Positions 1-9,311 are shown, counted from the first letter of the stretch. The stretch is 64,000 bases of DNA from Pseudomonas versuta (GCF_001294575.1 NZ_CP012676.1:4854001-4918000); one strand, 5' to 3'. Numbers and translations: made by a program. Notes: a model not told the origin generated them from the letters alone.

Positions 1-1100
1 CCGCTGGCGCCGAGGATCGGCACTCCGCTGGGTGTTGCAGGGCGCATGCCAGCCCACTCGATGGCGTCGTCATAGTTGCCGGCATCAGGGAAGGTGCTGG
101 CGGCCAGTTGGCGCATTTGCGCCAGGCGCCTGGGGTCCAGGGAGGCGTCGAAACCGACGATGTCGACCATGGCAGCAATCCGTAATTGCTCGCCAATACG
201 GGCGTAGACGATCTTGCGGTCGTAATCGGTGATGCTCGCGTTCGGCGCTTTTTGCGGGTCGCTCAGGGGCAGGGTCAGGCTGTAGCCCTTGAGCGGGTAG
301 AGCGGCAAGTTCAACCCCGGCAAGCTCAGGGCCGGGCTGTTGTGCCCTGCTGCGAGCACCAGTTGATCAACAGGCAAATGCTCATCGCCCATTTGTACGG
401 CACTGACTGCGCCGTTGGCGTGATGGATACGGGTGACGGTTTTCCCCAGCAAAAAGGTGCAGCGCCCGCTCGCTTGCAGATGGGCGAGCAACTGTTGGCA
501 GAACCCATGGCAATCGCCGACTTCCTCGCCGGGGGTATAGATGCCGCCGATAAACGCCGAGTCCTTCAGGCCTGGCTCAAGGGTTGCGCATTCGCTTGCA
601 GACAGTGCTTGTTGAAATGAACTGTGGGCAACTTTGGCCCGCGCCTTGTCGAAGCTGCCCGGGTTGCGGAAGGTCACCAGCTTGCCGTTGCACCGCCATT
701 CAAAACCGCTTAATTGATCTTCTTCGCGCCATTGCTGCAAGGTGGTCTGGCTCAGGAGTGCCAGGCGCAGCAAGTGCGCGCCATTGCGCTGATTCACCGA
801 GCCCCGGCACGCCGCGATAAATGACGCCATCCAGCGCCATTGAGCCGGGTCCATGCGTGGTCGCAACTTGAGTGGCGAGTCACTGCGCAGCATCCAGCCC
901 ATCGCCTGCCAGGGCACCCCGGCATCGGCCAGTGGTGCCACATAGCGGTAGGAAAGCTGGCCGCCATTGGCGAAGCTGGTCTGACTGCCGAGCGTTGGCC
1001 GGGCTTCGATCACGCTCACTTCAAAGCCGTCGCGCACCAGCGCATACGCCGTTGCCAGCCCGATAACGCCACCGCCGATGATGCAAACCCGCTGTCCCAT
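1..1100 (-). CDS. D-amino acid dehydrogenase-like FAD oxidoreductase (3' end outside window)
   Basis: About 366 codons are visible; the C-terminus runs off the left edge. The protein opens with the dinucleotide-binding motif GGGVIGLATAYAL and has SFANGGQLSYRYVAPLA at about residues 40-56, a signature of the DadA family (D-amino acid dehydrogenases, membrane-associated, passing electrons to quinones). DadA proteins are usually a little over 400 residues, so only a short tail should be missing. The start at 1100 places the Rossmann motif at the N-terminus. It is divergent from a LysR gene 108 bp away, which probably regulates it. Substrate cannot be fixed; it may be a paralogue rather than the alanine-catabolic DadA. 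Confidence 0.85.
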   Translation of the reverse strand, partial: MGQRVCIIGGGVIGLATAYALVRDGFEVSVIEARPTLGSQTSFANGGQLSYRYVAPLADAGVPWQAMGWMLRSDSPLKLRPRMDPAQWRWMASFIAACRGSVNQRNGAHLLRLALLSQTTLQQWREEDQLSGFEWRCNGKLVTFRNPGSFDKARAKVAHSSFQQALSASECATLEPGLKDSAFIGGIYTPGEEVGDCHGFCQQLLAHLQASGRCTFLLGKTVTRIHHANGAVSAVQMGDEHLPVDQLVLAAGHNSPALSLPGLNLPLYPLKGYSLTLPLSDPQKAPNASITDYDRKIVYARIGEQLRIAAMVDIVGFDASLDPRRLAQMRQLAASTFPDAGNYDDAIEWAGMRPATPSGVPILGAS

Positions 1101-1208
1101 GTCAGTCCTTAGCCCAATGTTGTTCGGGCTCAGATTAGGGGCAGGTGACAGGCGCTGAACAATGATTAAAGATGCCTTACCCATAAACAAAGGTTATGGA
1201 CTGACGCC

Positions 1209-2126
1209 ATGCGCTTGCGACATATCGAAATTTTTCAGGCTATCCGTCAAACCGGTTCAATCAGTGCGGCCGCGCAATTGCTGCACGTCTCGCAACCTGC
1301 GGTGAGCAAGGTGCTGCAGCATGCAGAATTGCAGCTGGGGTTTCCCTTGTTTCTACGGGTGCGCGGCAAACTCCAGCCTACCCCTGAAGCGCTGCTGCTG
1401 GAGCGCGAAGTGGAGAAGGTCAGTGAGAGCCTGCAAGGCGTACAGCGATTGGCCGAGAGCCTGCGCCGTTCGCCCGGGCACCGGTTGCGGATCGGCAGTA
1501 CGCCGGCGTTGGCCCTGTCGTTATTGCCGCCGGTGATCAGTGAATGGACCCGGCGTTACCCGGACATCAGCTGTGAACTGGCCAGTGCCCATAGCCGGGA
1601 ATTGGTGCAGAACCTGTTGATGCGCGAGCTGGACGTGGCCCTGACATTCAAGCTGCCTGACCATCCAGGGCTCCAGGCCCGGGCGTTGGCCCACGGCGTA
1701 TTGGTCGCGTTGGCGCCGCGGGGCTACTGGCCGGATGAGAGTGAGGGGGTTGCGCTGGCGCTGCATGAACTGGCAGATGCGCCGTTGATCGGCCTGAGCA
1801 ATGCCGACCCGTTGTTCGCGCGTCTGGACAGTTATCTGAAAACCATTGAGCCGCCGCCGCGTATCAGCATTGCGGTGCAAACGTATTCGCTGGCGCGAGC
1901 GATGGTGGAGTCGGGAGCGGGGTTGGCGGTGATTGATCCGTTCACGGCGCTGGGTGCATCACCGGCGAGTACCCTGATTCGTCCGTTGAGTCCTGCGTTG
2001 CCGATTACGCTGTATGCAGTGACCCGTGCCGATGAAGCACCGGCGCATACGCTGGAGGGGTTGCTGGAGCTGTTCGCCGAACGGGCCGGCGAACAGTTGC
2101 AGCGGTTGCAGGGGGGAAATTCATAA
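1209..2126 (+). CDS. LysR-family transcriptional regulator
   Basis: 305 residues, the normal LysR length. The N-terminus (RHIEIFQAIRQTGSISAAAQ, then LLHVSQPAVSKVLQ) is a typical winged helix-turn-helix at about residues 3-60, and the rest is a periplasmic-binding-protein-like effector domain. It is transcribed away from the D-amino acid dehydrogenase-like gene, the usual LysR/target arrangement, so it probably controls that gene in response to its substrate. The 108-bp gap is the expected operator region, but I see no unambiguous T-N11-A site. Effector unknown. Confidence 0.9.
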   Translation: MRLRHIEIFQAIRQTGSISAAAQLLHVSQPAVSKVLQHAELQLGFPLFLRVRGKLQPTPEALLLEREVEKVSESLQGVQRLAESLRRSPGHRLRIGSTPALALSLLPPVISEWTRRYPDISCELASAHSRELVQNLLMRELDVALTFKLPDHPGLQARALAHGVLVALAPRGYWPDESEGVALALHELADAPLIGLSNADPLFARLDSYLKTIEPPPRISIAVQTYSLARAMVESGAGLAVIDPFTALGASPASTLIRPLSPALPITLYAVTRADEAPAHTLEGLLELFAERAGEQLQRLQGGNS

Positions 2127-2218
2127 CCTGTGGGAGCCGGCTTGGCGGCGATAGCATCACCGCGATCAATCCCGCCGACCCGGTTGCTGGCATCGTTGGC
2201 AAGCCAGCTCCCACAAGG
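2127..2218. repeat. REP/REPIN palindrome (TGTGGGAGC type)
   Basis: Two inverted TGTGGGAGC arms separated by a diverged middle, between the LysR gene and the PQQ dehydrogenase; these two genes converge here. Confidence 0.85.
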
Positions 2219-2245
2219 TCTGTCAGACCCTGTGGGAGTCCCGCA

Positions 2246-4237
2246 TCATTTGGGCAGTGCGTACACCACCACTTGATCGCCCACCTGGTCTTTCATGATG
2301 GAGTTGCCGCCCGCGACAAACGCCACATATTGCCGGCCTTTGTACTCATACACCGCGGGGTTGGCGACTGCAGGGGCCATGACGTTGTCCGACCACAGTT
2401 CCTTGCCGTCATCCAGGGAGTAGGCACGGACCTTGGCATCCATCGAGGCACCAATAAACACCACGCCACCGGCTGTGATTGCCGGTCCGCCGATGGTTGG
2501 CGAGCCCATGCTCTCAGGCATGTACCAGCCATACTGCTGCACCGCGCCCATCGGACGACGCCACTTCACATCACCGGTGTGCATGTCGATAGCGACGATT
2601 TCACCGAAAGGCGGCGCCCAGCACGGCATGCCGGCCCAGTTCTGCGCGTTCAGCAAGGACATGCCATAGGGTGCGCCGATCTGTGGATAGAAGCCGTTTT
2701 CGTTGCCTGAGTCTTTGGGTTGTTTGTCGTACGACGCGCGATCCCACAGCTTGATCATCTGCACGATGTGCGAGGTGTTAACCACCGCCACCTGGCTGAC
2801 CGGGTCGAACGCTACGCCACCCCATTGCACGCCACCGGCACTGTCCGGGTAGGCCAGTACGCCGTTACCTTTGGTCGAAGGTGGCGAGTACATGCCGTTG
2901 TATTCCAGGCCGTCCCACATTTTTGAACACTGGCCAAGGCCGACAATATCGGCGATTTTCCAGATAGCGGGCTTCTTGGACTGGTCCAGCAACGGAGCAG
3001 GTTTGGTCGGGAAGGGTTGTGTGGGTGAGTAGACTTCGCCCTCTGCATCGCCTTTGGGTACAGGGCGCTCCTCAATCGGCCACACGTCTTCACCGGTGCG
3101 GCGGTCAACGGTGAACAGGAAGCCCATTTTGGTCGCTTGAACCAGCGCGGCTACAGGTTTGCCATCGACGGTGATGTCCATCAGGGTCGGGGCCGAGTTG
3201 ATATCGTAGTCCCACAAGTCGTGGTGAACCCACTGACGGGACCATACGACCTTGCCCGTATTGATATCCAGCGCGGTAGTTGAAGTCCCTAAAGGAATCG
3301 CTTTTGGGCGGTTGCCGCCCCAGTAGTTGGGTGAGGGCGAGGAGACCGGGATGTACAGCAGGCCGAGTGCCGCGTCGTAAGACATGGCCGTCCAGATGTT
3401 GGCGGTACCGGTGTTGCCGGCCTCATCATCGGGAATCGGTTTGAACTCCCACTCCAGCTCGCCGGTACGGGCGTTCAGAGCAAACAGCGAGCCGGGTGAC
3501 TCGACCTCATACTCCCAGTCCTTGCCGGCCCAGCCGACGATCAGCTTGTCACCGATAACGGTCGGCGGTTGCAGCACCGACAGCGGCCATTTGGCGTTGA
3601 GTTTGTTCCATTGGTTGATATCAACCACACCGTTTTTGCCGAAGTTTTCGCAGGGTTTACCGGTATCGGCATCCACTGCAAACAACTGCGCGGTCATGTT
3701 CCCCAGGTAGACGACCTTCTGGCAGGCAACGCCGGGTTGCGGGTTTTTTTCCTGCCAGTAGGCGACGCCGCGGGACTTCAAGGCCGGCTGGGTGAGGGCC
3801 ACTAACGGCGACTTGGTGTCATAGCTCCACTTTTCTTTACCGGTCTCGGGCTCAAGGGCAATGATCCGGTAAAAAGGCGTACCGACATACAACGTGTCAT
3901 TGGCAAAAATCGGGGTGGCGGACCATACAGTGGCCGGTGTTTTACCGGTCCCGTCGGACATGTCGCCGGTGAAATACTGCCAAACCTTGGTCAGTTTTCC
4001 GACGTTGTCCTTATTGATCTGGTTCAGCGGCGAATACTTTTGCGAGCTTAACTGGCCATGAAACGAGTCCCACTCCTTGCCATTGGGCAAGGGGATTCTG
4101 GCGTCTTCGGCGGAGATACTGGATGGCGCCAGCAGGGGCGTGGGCACTACATAAGCGGTGTCGGCGTGTGCGGTTGAAATACCCGCGAGCATGCAGATGA
4201 CCGGTGCCGTGAAAAGATGTTTTTTTACTTTATCCAT
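2246..4237 (-). CDS. PQQ-dependent dehydrogenase, catalytic propeller subunit (SldA-like)
   Basis: 663 residues. A Sec signal peptide (about 1-25, cut after STAHA) leads into a PQQ beta-propeller of the membrane glucose/quinate/polyol dehydrogenase family. WVHHDLWDYDINSAP (336-350) and QATKMGFLFTVDRRTG (367-382) match the catalytic segment of that family; Asp343 and Lys370 are 27 residues apart, as are Asp466 and Lys493 in E. coli glucose dehydrogenase. Unlike that enzyme it has no fused N-terminal membrane domain. Instead the preceding gene encodes one and ends one base before this start. This two-polypeptide layout matches the SldBA polyol (sorbitol/arabitol/glycerol) dehydrogenase of acetic acid bacteria. 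It should oxidise a polyol or sugar in the periplasm and reduce ubiquinone. The substrate is inferred. Confidence 0.85.
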   Translation of the reverse strand: MDKVKKHLFTAPVICMLAGISTAHADTAYVVPTPLLAPSSISAEDARIPLPNGKEWDSFHGQLSSQKYSPLNQINKDNVGKLTKVWQYFTGDMSDGTGKTPATVWSATPIFANDTLYVGTPFYRIIALEPETGKEKWSYDTKSPLVALTQPALKSRGVAYWQEKNPQPGVACQKVVYLGNMTAQLFAVDADTGKPCENFGKNGVVDINQWNKLNAKWPLSVLQPPTVIGDKLIVGWAGKDWEYEVESPGSLFALNARTGELEWEFKPIPDDEAGNTGTANIWTAMSYDAALGLLYIPVSSPSPNYWGGNRPKAIPLGTSTTALDINTGKVVWSRQWVHHDLWDYDINSAPTLMDITVDGKPVAALVQATKMGFLFTVDRRTGEDVWPIEERPVPKGDAEGEVYSPTQPFPTKPAPLLDQSKKPAIWKIADIVGLGQCSKMWDGLEYNGMYSPPSTKGNGVLAYPDSAGGVQWGGVAFDPVSQVAVVNTSHIVQMIKLWDRASYDKQPKDSGNENGFYPQIGAPYGMSLLNAQNWAGMPCWAPPFGEIVAIDMHTGDVKWRRPMGAVQQYGWYMPESMGSPTIGGPAITAGGVVFIGASMDAKVRAYSLDDGKELWSDNVMAPAVANPAVYEYKGRQYVAFVAGGNSIMKDQVGDQVVVYALPK

Positions 4238-4238
4238 G

Positions 4239-4610
4239 TCACGCGCTCCTTGTTGGCTTGGCGCAGAATGATTCGATGATCACACCTGCGGCGCACACCA
4301 CCAGAACAATGGCAGTCCACCACCCGTGCAAGAGGATCGCGCCAAGAAGCGTCCCGAGGACCCCGAGCCAGCTCAGAATCACGAACAGTTTTCTGAGTCC
4401 CCCGAACTCATACTTGATCAGCAGCAGGCCAAGAATGAACAGAACGAATTCGCCCAGCATGGTTGTCATTGAGCCGCCGGAGCCGGTAACGCCCGACAAT
4501 GGCGTGAAAAATCGCCATGCCGTAATGGCCAGGGCGATCAATGCAGTAACAATCATGATGTAGGCGCCTGTATGGCGCCTGGGCGGTGCATAGCCAGCAG
4601 AAGTACTCAT
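4239..4610 (-). CDS. Membrane anchor subunit of PQQ dehydrogenase (SldB-like)
   Basis: 123 residues with four hydrophobic segments (about 17-35, 48-66, 70-92, 96-114), the size and topology of the N-terminal membrane domain of membrane glucose dehydrogenase or of the separate SldB subunit. A good ribosome-binding site (AAAGGAGAA) precedes the ATG. The stop is one base from the start of the catalytic subunit, so the pair is probably translationally coupled. Its expected role is to anchor the periplasmic propeller and carry electrons to ubiquinone. Identification rests on topology and gene context more than on motifs. Confidence 0.75.
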   Translation of the reverse strand: MSTSAGYAPPRRHTGAYIMIVTALIALAITAWRFFTPLSGVTGSGGSMTTMLGEFVLFILGLLLIKYEFGGLRKLFVILSWLGVLGTLLGAILLHGWWTAIVLVVCAAGVIIESFCAKPTRSA

Positions 4611-4674
4611 CCCTTTCTCCTTTACGTTTTATGCTCTCAGGCATTAGGAAAAAGAGTGTAGCCAAGCTTGCAGG

Positions 4675-4702
4675 AACTGCCGGGAAGAGGTTCCCGGCAG
4701 TT
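4675..4702. terminator. Perfect 12-bp hairpin between antiporter and dehydrogenase operon
   Basis: AACTGCCGGGAA, a GAGG loop, then TTCCCGGCAGTT. It lies 45 bp past the stop of the minus-strand antiporter gene and upstream of the PQQ dehydrogenase operon. There is no strong T-run, so it may be a weak terminator or a 5' structure rather than a classic intrinsic terminator. Confidence 0.45.
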
Positions 4703-4746
4703 TGGTGGTCGCTGCCGGGGCAGGAGGTGCGGTTGTGGATTCCAGA

Positions 4747-6012
4747 TCAGTGTGCGCAATCAGTCCCGACCGGAGCTGGCGCATCCTTGGTCACATGTTT
4801 GACCAGTTTGCCGATGGTCAACCCCTGGAACAGGATCGACGACAGCACCACGATGTAGGTGATACTCAGGATCAGGTCGCGTTCCGGGCCCAGTGGCAAG
4901 GCCAGTGCCAGTGCGACCGAAACCCCGCCGCGCAAGCCGCCCCAGGTCAGGATGCGGATGGTGCCGCGGGGCACCGTACGCCAGCGGCGCAGCAGGACAA
5001 TGGCCGGGGCCACAGTCAGCAGGCGCGAGAGCAGAATGGCCAGGGCCAGTACGCTTGCTGCCAGCAAGTGCAGCCACGAGAACGGCAATAACAGCAGTTC
5101 CATGCCGATCAGGGCAAACAGCAGCGCGTTGAGCATGTCATCGAGCAGCTCCCAAAAACCGTCCATGTAGCGACGTGTCATCTCGTTCATGGCCTTGTTG
5201 CGGCCCAGGTTGCCGATAATCAGACCGGCCACCACCATCGCAATCGGCGCCGACACGTGCAGTTCACTGGCCATGGCTGAGCCGCCAATCACCAGCGCCA
5301 GGGTCAGCATCACTTCGATCTGGTACTGCTCGATGCTCTTGATCATTCGATAGACCAGATAACCGATCAAACCACCGAACACCACGCCGCCAATGGCTTC
5401 GTGGGCAAACAGCATTGCAGTGGCGCCCAGGCTCGGGGTTTCGCCCAGTTGCACAATGCCCAGCAATACGGTGAACACCACAACGGCCGTACCGTCATTG
5501 AACAGCGACTCGCCGACGATGGTGGTTTTCAACGGTTTGGACGCGTTGGCGGTACGCAGCACGCCAAGCACGGCAATCGGGTCGGTAGGCGAAATCAGGG
5601 CGCCGAACAGCAGGCAGTACAGGAAACTGATATGCCATCCAAACAGGCCGAAGATCCAGTACGCCAGGCTGCCGATCACGGTGGTGGCAATCAGCACGCC
5701 GACGGTGGCCAGCAGGCCGATTGGCCAGCGGTAGCTGCGCACGTCGTTGAAGTTTACGTGCAGGGCACCGGCAAACAGCAGGAAGGAAAGCATCCAGTTC
5801 ATCAGCAGATCGCCGAAATCGATCTGGCCGATCAGCTCCTGCACGCGCTCTTCCAGGCCGGGGTAGCCAATAAAACTCAAGCCTTGCAGCAGCAGGGAAA
5901 ACATGAGGGCGGTGACCATTACGCCAATTGTTGGCGGCAGGCCGATAAAACGGAAATTCACGTACGTCAGCAGTGAAGTCAGGCAGATAAACGCAGCTAC
6001 AAGTTCAAGCAT
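4747..6012 (-). CDS. CPA1-family Na+/H+ (cation/proton) antiporter
   Basis: 421 residues from the ATG at 6012, chosen because AGGATCC lies about nine bases upstream and the protein then begins directly with a membrane helix. Around 12 transmembrane segments are visible. SPTDPIAVLG and GESLFNDGTAVVVF are the ion-site signatures of CPA1/NhaP-type exchangers, which trade cytoplasmic Na+ or K+ for protons. It stands alone and is transcribed divergently from the EamA transporter. An in-frame extension to 6204 exists, but it would add about 60 poorly hydrophobic residues without a ribosome site. Confidence 0.88.
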   Translation of the reverse strand: MLELVAAFICLTSLLTYVNFRFIGLPPTIGVMVTALMFSLLLQGLSFIGYPGLEERVQELIGQIDFGDLLMNWMLSFLLFAGALHVNFNDVRSYRWPIGLLATVGVLIATTVIGSLAYWIFGLFGWHISFLYCLLFGALISPTDPIAVLGVLRTANASKPLKTTIVGESLFNDGTAVVVFTVLLGIVQLGETPSLGATAMLFAHEAIGGVVFGGLIGYLVYRMIKSIEQYQIEVMLTLALVIGGSAMASELHVSAPIAMVVAGLIIGNLGRNKAMNEMTRRYMDGFWELLDDMLNALLFALIGMELLLLPFSWLHLLAASVLALAILLSRLLTVAPAIVLLRRWRTVPRGTIRILTWGGLRGGVSVALALALPLGPERDLILSITYIVVLSSILFQGLTIGKLVKHVTKDAPAPVGTDCAH

Positions 6013-6162
6013 CCGGGATCCTGTGGTGGCGGGAGTAAGTAGAGACCTTGATCGGGTCGGGTCTTGTTTGATGAAAAAGCACCTTGCAGCGACACATATT
6101 CGCTGCGCAGTCATGATTACCGTATAAAAAGATGCCGTTCCATAAAAATAAAGGAGGTAACG

Positions 6163-6996
6163 GTGCTGGCAACGACGTTGGTATTGATCGCGGCGGTCTT
6201 GCATGCGATCTGGAATACCTTGATCAAGTTCAGTGGCGAACGTTTGCTGGTGATTGCGTGTATGGACACCGTTGCACTGCTACTGGTTGCGGCGCTGGTG
6301 GGGTTCGTGACATTTCCACCCGTGGAAATCTGGCCGTGGATTCTGGCATCTGCTGTGTTCGAGCTGCTTTACCGGGTGCTGTTGATTCGCGCGTATCGGG
6401 TAGGTGACCTGGGGTTGGTGTACCCCTTGATGCGCGGTCTCTCGCCACTGGTGGTGCTGGGGTTGACCCTGACGTTTGCCGGCGAAGCCCTCACCGGGCA
6501 GCAAATCATCGGTATCTTGCTGATCCCCTGTGGTATGGCCTGTCTGTTGTGGCAGGGCGGCGGCGGTGATCGGCTGCCGTGGTCACTGTTGCCCGTGGTT
6601 GCACTGATTGGCCTGTGCATTGGCTGCTATACCTTTCTTGATGGTCAGGCCCTGCGCCGCTGGTCGCACCCGCTGGATTATCTGGTGTGGGTGACGCTGA
6701 TCAGCGCCTGGCCGTTCCCGTTGCTGGCGCTGACCCGCAGGCGATCCGCGTTTACCCTGTTTTGGCGAACGCAATGGCGTTTGGGTGTGGCAGTGGGGGT
6801 TTGTGTACTGGCCAGCTATGGGCTGGTGTTGTGGGCCATGCAGTTGGGCTCGATTGCCGAGGCCGCCGCCTTGCGCGAAGTCAGTGTGATTCTGGTGGTG
6901 CTGTTCGGTATGCGTTACCTCAAAGAACCTTTTGGTGGGCCGAGGCTCTTAGCCTGTGGGCTGGTGCTGATCGGCATGCTCGTGATGAAACTCTAA
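6163..6996 (+). CDS. EamA/DMT-family transporter (GTG start)
   Basis: 277 residues from GTG at 6163. The start is fixed by a near-perfect Shine-Dalgarno sequence, AAGGAGGT, at 6151-6158; the ATG at 6064 would add 33 hydrophilic residues and has no such site. The product begins VLATTLVLIAAVLHAIWNTL and has about ten membrane helices in two EamA halves, ending with LLACGLVLIGMLVMKL. It is a small-molecule exporter or importer of the drug/metabolite superfamily with unknown substrate. A MAPEG protein follows 13 bp later, probably in the same transcript. Confidence 0.85.
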   Translation: MLATTLVLIAAVLHAIWNTLIKFSGERLLVIACMDTVALLLVAALVGFVTFPPVEIWPWILASAVFELLYRVLLIRAYRVGDLGLVYPLMRGLSPLVVLGLTLTFAGEALTGQQIIGILLIPCGMACLLWQGGGGDRLPWSLLPVVALIGLCIGCYTFLDGQALRRWSHPLDYLVWVTLISAWPFPLLALTRRRSAFTLFWRTQWRLGVAVGVCVLASYGLVLWAMQLGSIAEAAALREVSVILVVLFGMRYLKEPFGGPRLLACGLVLIGMLVMKL

Positions 6997-7009
6997 AAAG
7001 GAAATTCCA

Positions 7010-7396
7010 ATGACGGTTGCCTTCTGGTGTGTACTGATTGCCCTCTGCCTGCCCTATGTCTGTACCGCCTTTGCCAAGTTCAGCGACGGCAAATTCGGGC
7101 CCAGTCAGAACCATGATCCACGTACGTTTCTCGACGGTCTGCAAGGATTTGCCAAGCGCGCCCACAGCGCCCAGCTCAATAGCTTTGAAGTGACACCGGC
7201 GTTTGCCGCCGCCGTGATCATTGCCGATATCGTGGGCAATGCGCAGCCAGTGACCATCGATGTGCTGGCGGTGCTGTTTGTTACCAGTCGCCTGCTGTAC
7301 ATCATTTGCTACCTGGCGGACTGGGCGATGATGCGCTCGATTGTCTGGTTCATCGGCATGGGGCTGGTGGTCAGCTTCTTTTTTGTGTCGATGTGA
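7010..7396 (+). CDS. MAPEG-family membrane protein
   Basis: 128 residues with four membrane helices. The segment FLDGLQGFAKRAHSAQLNSFE between helices 1 and 2 is the conserved loop of the MAPEG group (membrane-associated proteins in eicosanoid and glutathione metabolism; bacterial members are mostly uncharacterised). An AAGGAAAT ribosome site lies just ahead. The 13-bp gap after the EamA gene suggests co-transcription; no functional link is evident. Confidence 0.85.
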   Translation: MTVAFWCVLIALCLPYVCTAFAKFSDGKFGPSQNHDPRTFLDGLQGFAKRAHSAQLNSFEVTPAFAAAVIIADIVGNAQPVTIDVLAVLFVTSRLLYIICYLADWAMMRSIVWFIGMGLVVSFFFVSM

Positions 7397-7409
7397 GTTC
7401 AGGCTGAAC

Positions 7410-7471
7410 CTGTAGGAGCGAGCTGTTCGCGATCATGTTGAAGCGCTCGCGAGCAAGCTCGCTCCTACAGA
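7410..7471. repeat. REP/REPIN palindrome (TGTAGGAGCGAGC type)
   Basis: Inverted CTGTAGGAGCGAGC arms around a central GATCATGTTGAAG, in the gap between the converging MAPEG and mltA genes. A near-identical element lies at 9232. Confidence 0.85.
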
Positions 7472-7482
7472 GTTACGCCACG

Positions 7483-8637
7483 TTACTGCGGCAACGCTGC
7501 GCCTTTGGGCCACAGCAGCCAGATATTGCCCTTCTGCTTCATGTCACCCGCTATTTGCCCGGCCTGGGGGCCAGTGCCGACGAAGAAGTCCGCCCGGACT
7601 TCACCGGCAATTGCACCGCCGGTGTCCTGGGCGGCAACCGGACGCACGATGGGCTGGCCGTCGGCCTGGGTGGTCGACAACCACAACAGGCTACCCAGCG
7701 GGATTACCTTGCGATCCACTGCCACGCTGTAGCCGGCCGTAAGCGGGACATTCAGCGAGCCGCGCGGACCTTCGGTGCTGTCGGGGTTCTGGGTGAAAAA
7801 CACATAGCTGGGGTTGCTGGCCAGCATTTCGTGTACCCGCTCCGGGTGCATCATCGCCCAGGCGTGGATGGTACTCATGGTCACGTCTTCTTTTTTCAGC
7901 TCGCCTTGCTCAACCAGCCAGCGGCCAATGGGCTTGTACGGATGGCCGTTCTGGTCGGCATAGCCGATGCGCAGTTGGCGACCATTGTCGAGCTGTACCC
8001 GGCCCGAGCCCTGGATTTGCAGAAACTGCAGGTCCATCGGGTCGGTCAGCCATGCCAGCACCGGAGCATTCAAGCCTTTGCTGTTGATGGTTTCGGCGGT
8101 GTCGTAAGGTTTGAGCACGCGCCCTTCAAGGCGCCCGCGCAGGCGCTTGCCCTTGAGCTCGGGGTAGATGCTGTCCAGGTTGACCACAATCAGGTCGGAC
8201 GGAACGCCGTAAATCGGCACATTGGCGGCTTGAGTGGGTTTCAGGCTTCCGGGGTATACCGGTTCGTAATAGCCGGTGATCAACCCGTCTTCACTGCCTT
8301 CAGCCGAACGCAGGCTATACACATCGAGATGGGTCTGCAGAAAGCTACTGATTTGCTCTACGCTCGGGCTGGCGCTCAAGGTGGCGGCATCGCTGCACAC
8401 GCTGCCCCAATTGGGGTCGGCCTTGAGCCGGATACAGGCACTGCGCCATGAGGCAAACCCGCTTTGCAGGTCAGTGCCCGTGACTGGCGGCAGGGCACTG
8501 AAGTCAGCTTTTTTGTAAGTGGTGTGGGGCTCCGGTTTTGTGGCGTCCTTGTCGGCATCCTTATCGGAGCCATTGCATCCGGCCAGCAACATGACAATGG
8601 GCAATGCCCAGGCCAGAGGCTTGAAAAATGTACTCAT
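7483..8637 (-). CDS. mltA: Membrane-bound lytic murein transglycosylase A
   Basis: 384 residues. The lipoprotein signal ends in LLAGC with Cys21 as the lipidation site. The GYYEPVYPGS segment and the C-terminal 3D domain (VAAQDTGGAIAG, Asp338 as the catalytic acid) identify MltA, which cleaves the MurNAc-GlcNAc bond of peptidoglycan with 1,6-anhydro product formation on the inner face of the outer membrane. Length and lipobox agree with the family. It is a single-gene unit, divergent from the cytochrome lipoprotein gene. Confidence 0.95.
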   Translation of the reverse strand: MSTFFKPLAWALPIVMLLAGCNGSDKDADKDATKPEPHTTYKKADFSALPPVTGTDLQSGFASWRSACIRLKADPNWGSVCSDAATLSASPSVEQISSFLQTHLDVYSLRSAEGSEDGLITGYYEPVYPGSLKPTQAANVPIYGVPSDLIVVNLDSIYPELKGKRLRGRLEGRVLKPYDTAETINSKGLNAPVLAWLTDPMDLQFLQIQGSGRVQLDNGRQLRIGYADQNGHPYKPIGRWLVEQGELKKEDVTMSTIHAWAMMHPERVHEMLASNPSYVFFTQNPDSTEGPRGSLNVPLTAGYSVAVDRKVIPLGSLLWLSTTQADGQPIVRPVAAQDTGGAIAGEVRADFFVGTGPQAGQIAGDMKQKGNIWLLWPKGAALPQ

Positions 8638-8758
8638 CAGCGAGGTTCCTTCAGGTTTGCCGAGTGATCTTCAAGGCAAACCCTATATTCAATAGGGCTG
8701 TTGGTGTTTGTGTATAACGCGAGGATACTGGCGACCGATTTCTGTGACGTGAGCCACC

Positions 8759-9208
8759 ATGATTGTTAAACGACTGACTGTTGTAATGCTGGTCTGCCTG
8801 ACGCTGTCGGCGTGTGGTGGAGTTGATCCGGACTCGCCGCTGGGCCAGCGTAAAGCGATTTTCAAGCAAATGCTCAAGACCAGCGAAGACCTGGGTGGCA
8901 TGTTGCGTGGAAGGATTGCCTTTGACGGACCGCGCTTTACCGAGGGAGCGATCAAGCTTGATGCCCTGGCTCATGAGCCGTGGAAGCATTTTCCTCAAGT
9001 GAAGGAGTCCGATCAAACCAGCGCTACCGATAATGTCTGGAAAAAACAGGCACGCTTTCAGGAATTGGCTCGCCAGCTTGAAGCCGCTACTGGCGAACTG
9101 GTGGTCGCCAGCCGGATACAGCCCTACAAAACCGGCAACTTGACGCCTGCAATGCAGAAAGTTGAAGACACCTGCAGCGGGTGTCACAAGGAATTTCGTA
9201 ACCACTGA
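8759..9208 (+). CDS. c'-type cytochrome lipoprotein
   Basis: 149 residues. The N-terminus is a lipoprotein signal (LTLSAC, Cys19). The C-terminus carries one heme-attachment motif, CSGCH at 139-143, preceded by helical stretches; a heme site at the end of a four-helix bundle is the layout of class II cytochromes c' and c-556. It should sit as a lipid-anchored monoheme protein in the periplasm. The redox partner is not evident from its neighbours. Confidence 0.85.
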   Translation: MIVKRLTVVMLVCLTLSACGGVDPDSPLGQRKAIFKQMLKTSEDLGGMLRGRIAFDGPRFTEGAIKLDALAHEPWKHFPQVKESDQTSATDNVWKKQARFQELARQLEAATGELVVASRIQPYKTGNLTPAMQKVEDTCSGCHKEFRNH

Positions 9209-9231
9209 GTGGGATGAAGCTGCAACCTGTT

Positions 9232-9303
9232 CTGTAGGAGCGAGCTTGCTCGCGAGCTGTTCGCGATCATGTTGAAGGGCTCGCGAGCAAGCTCGCTCCT
9301 GCA
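9232..9303. repeat. REP/REPIN palindrome (TGTAGGAGCGAGC type)
   Basis: Two inverted arms, each containing GAGCGAGCTTGCTCGCGA, between the converging cytochrome and DUF1090 genes. Confidence 0.88.
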
Positions 9304-9311
9304 GAGGGGGC

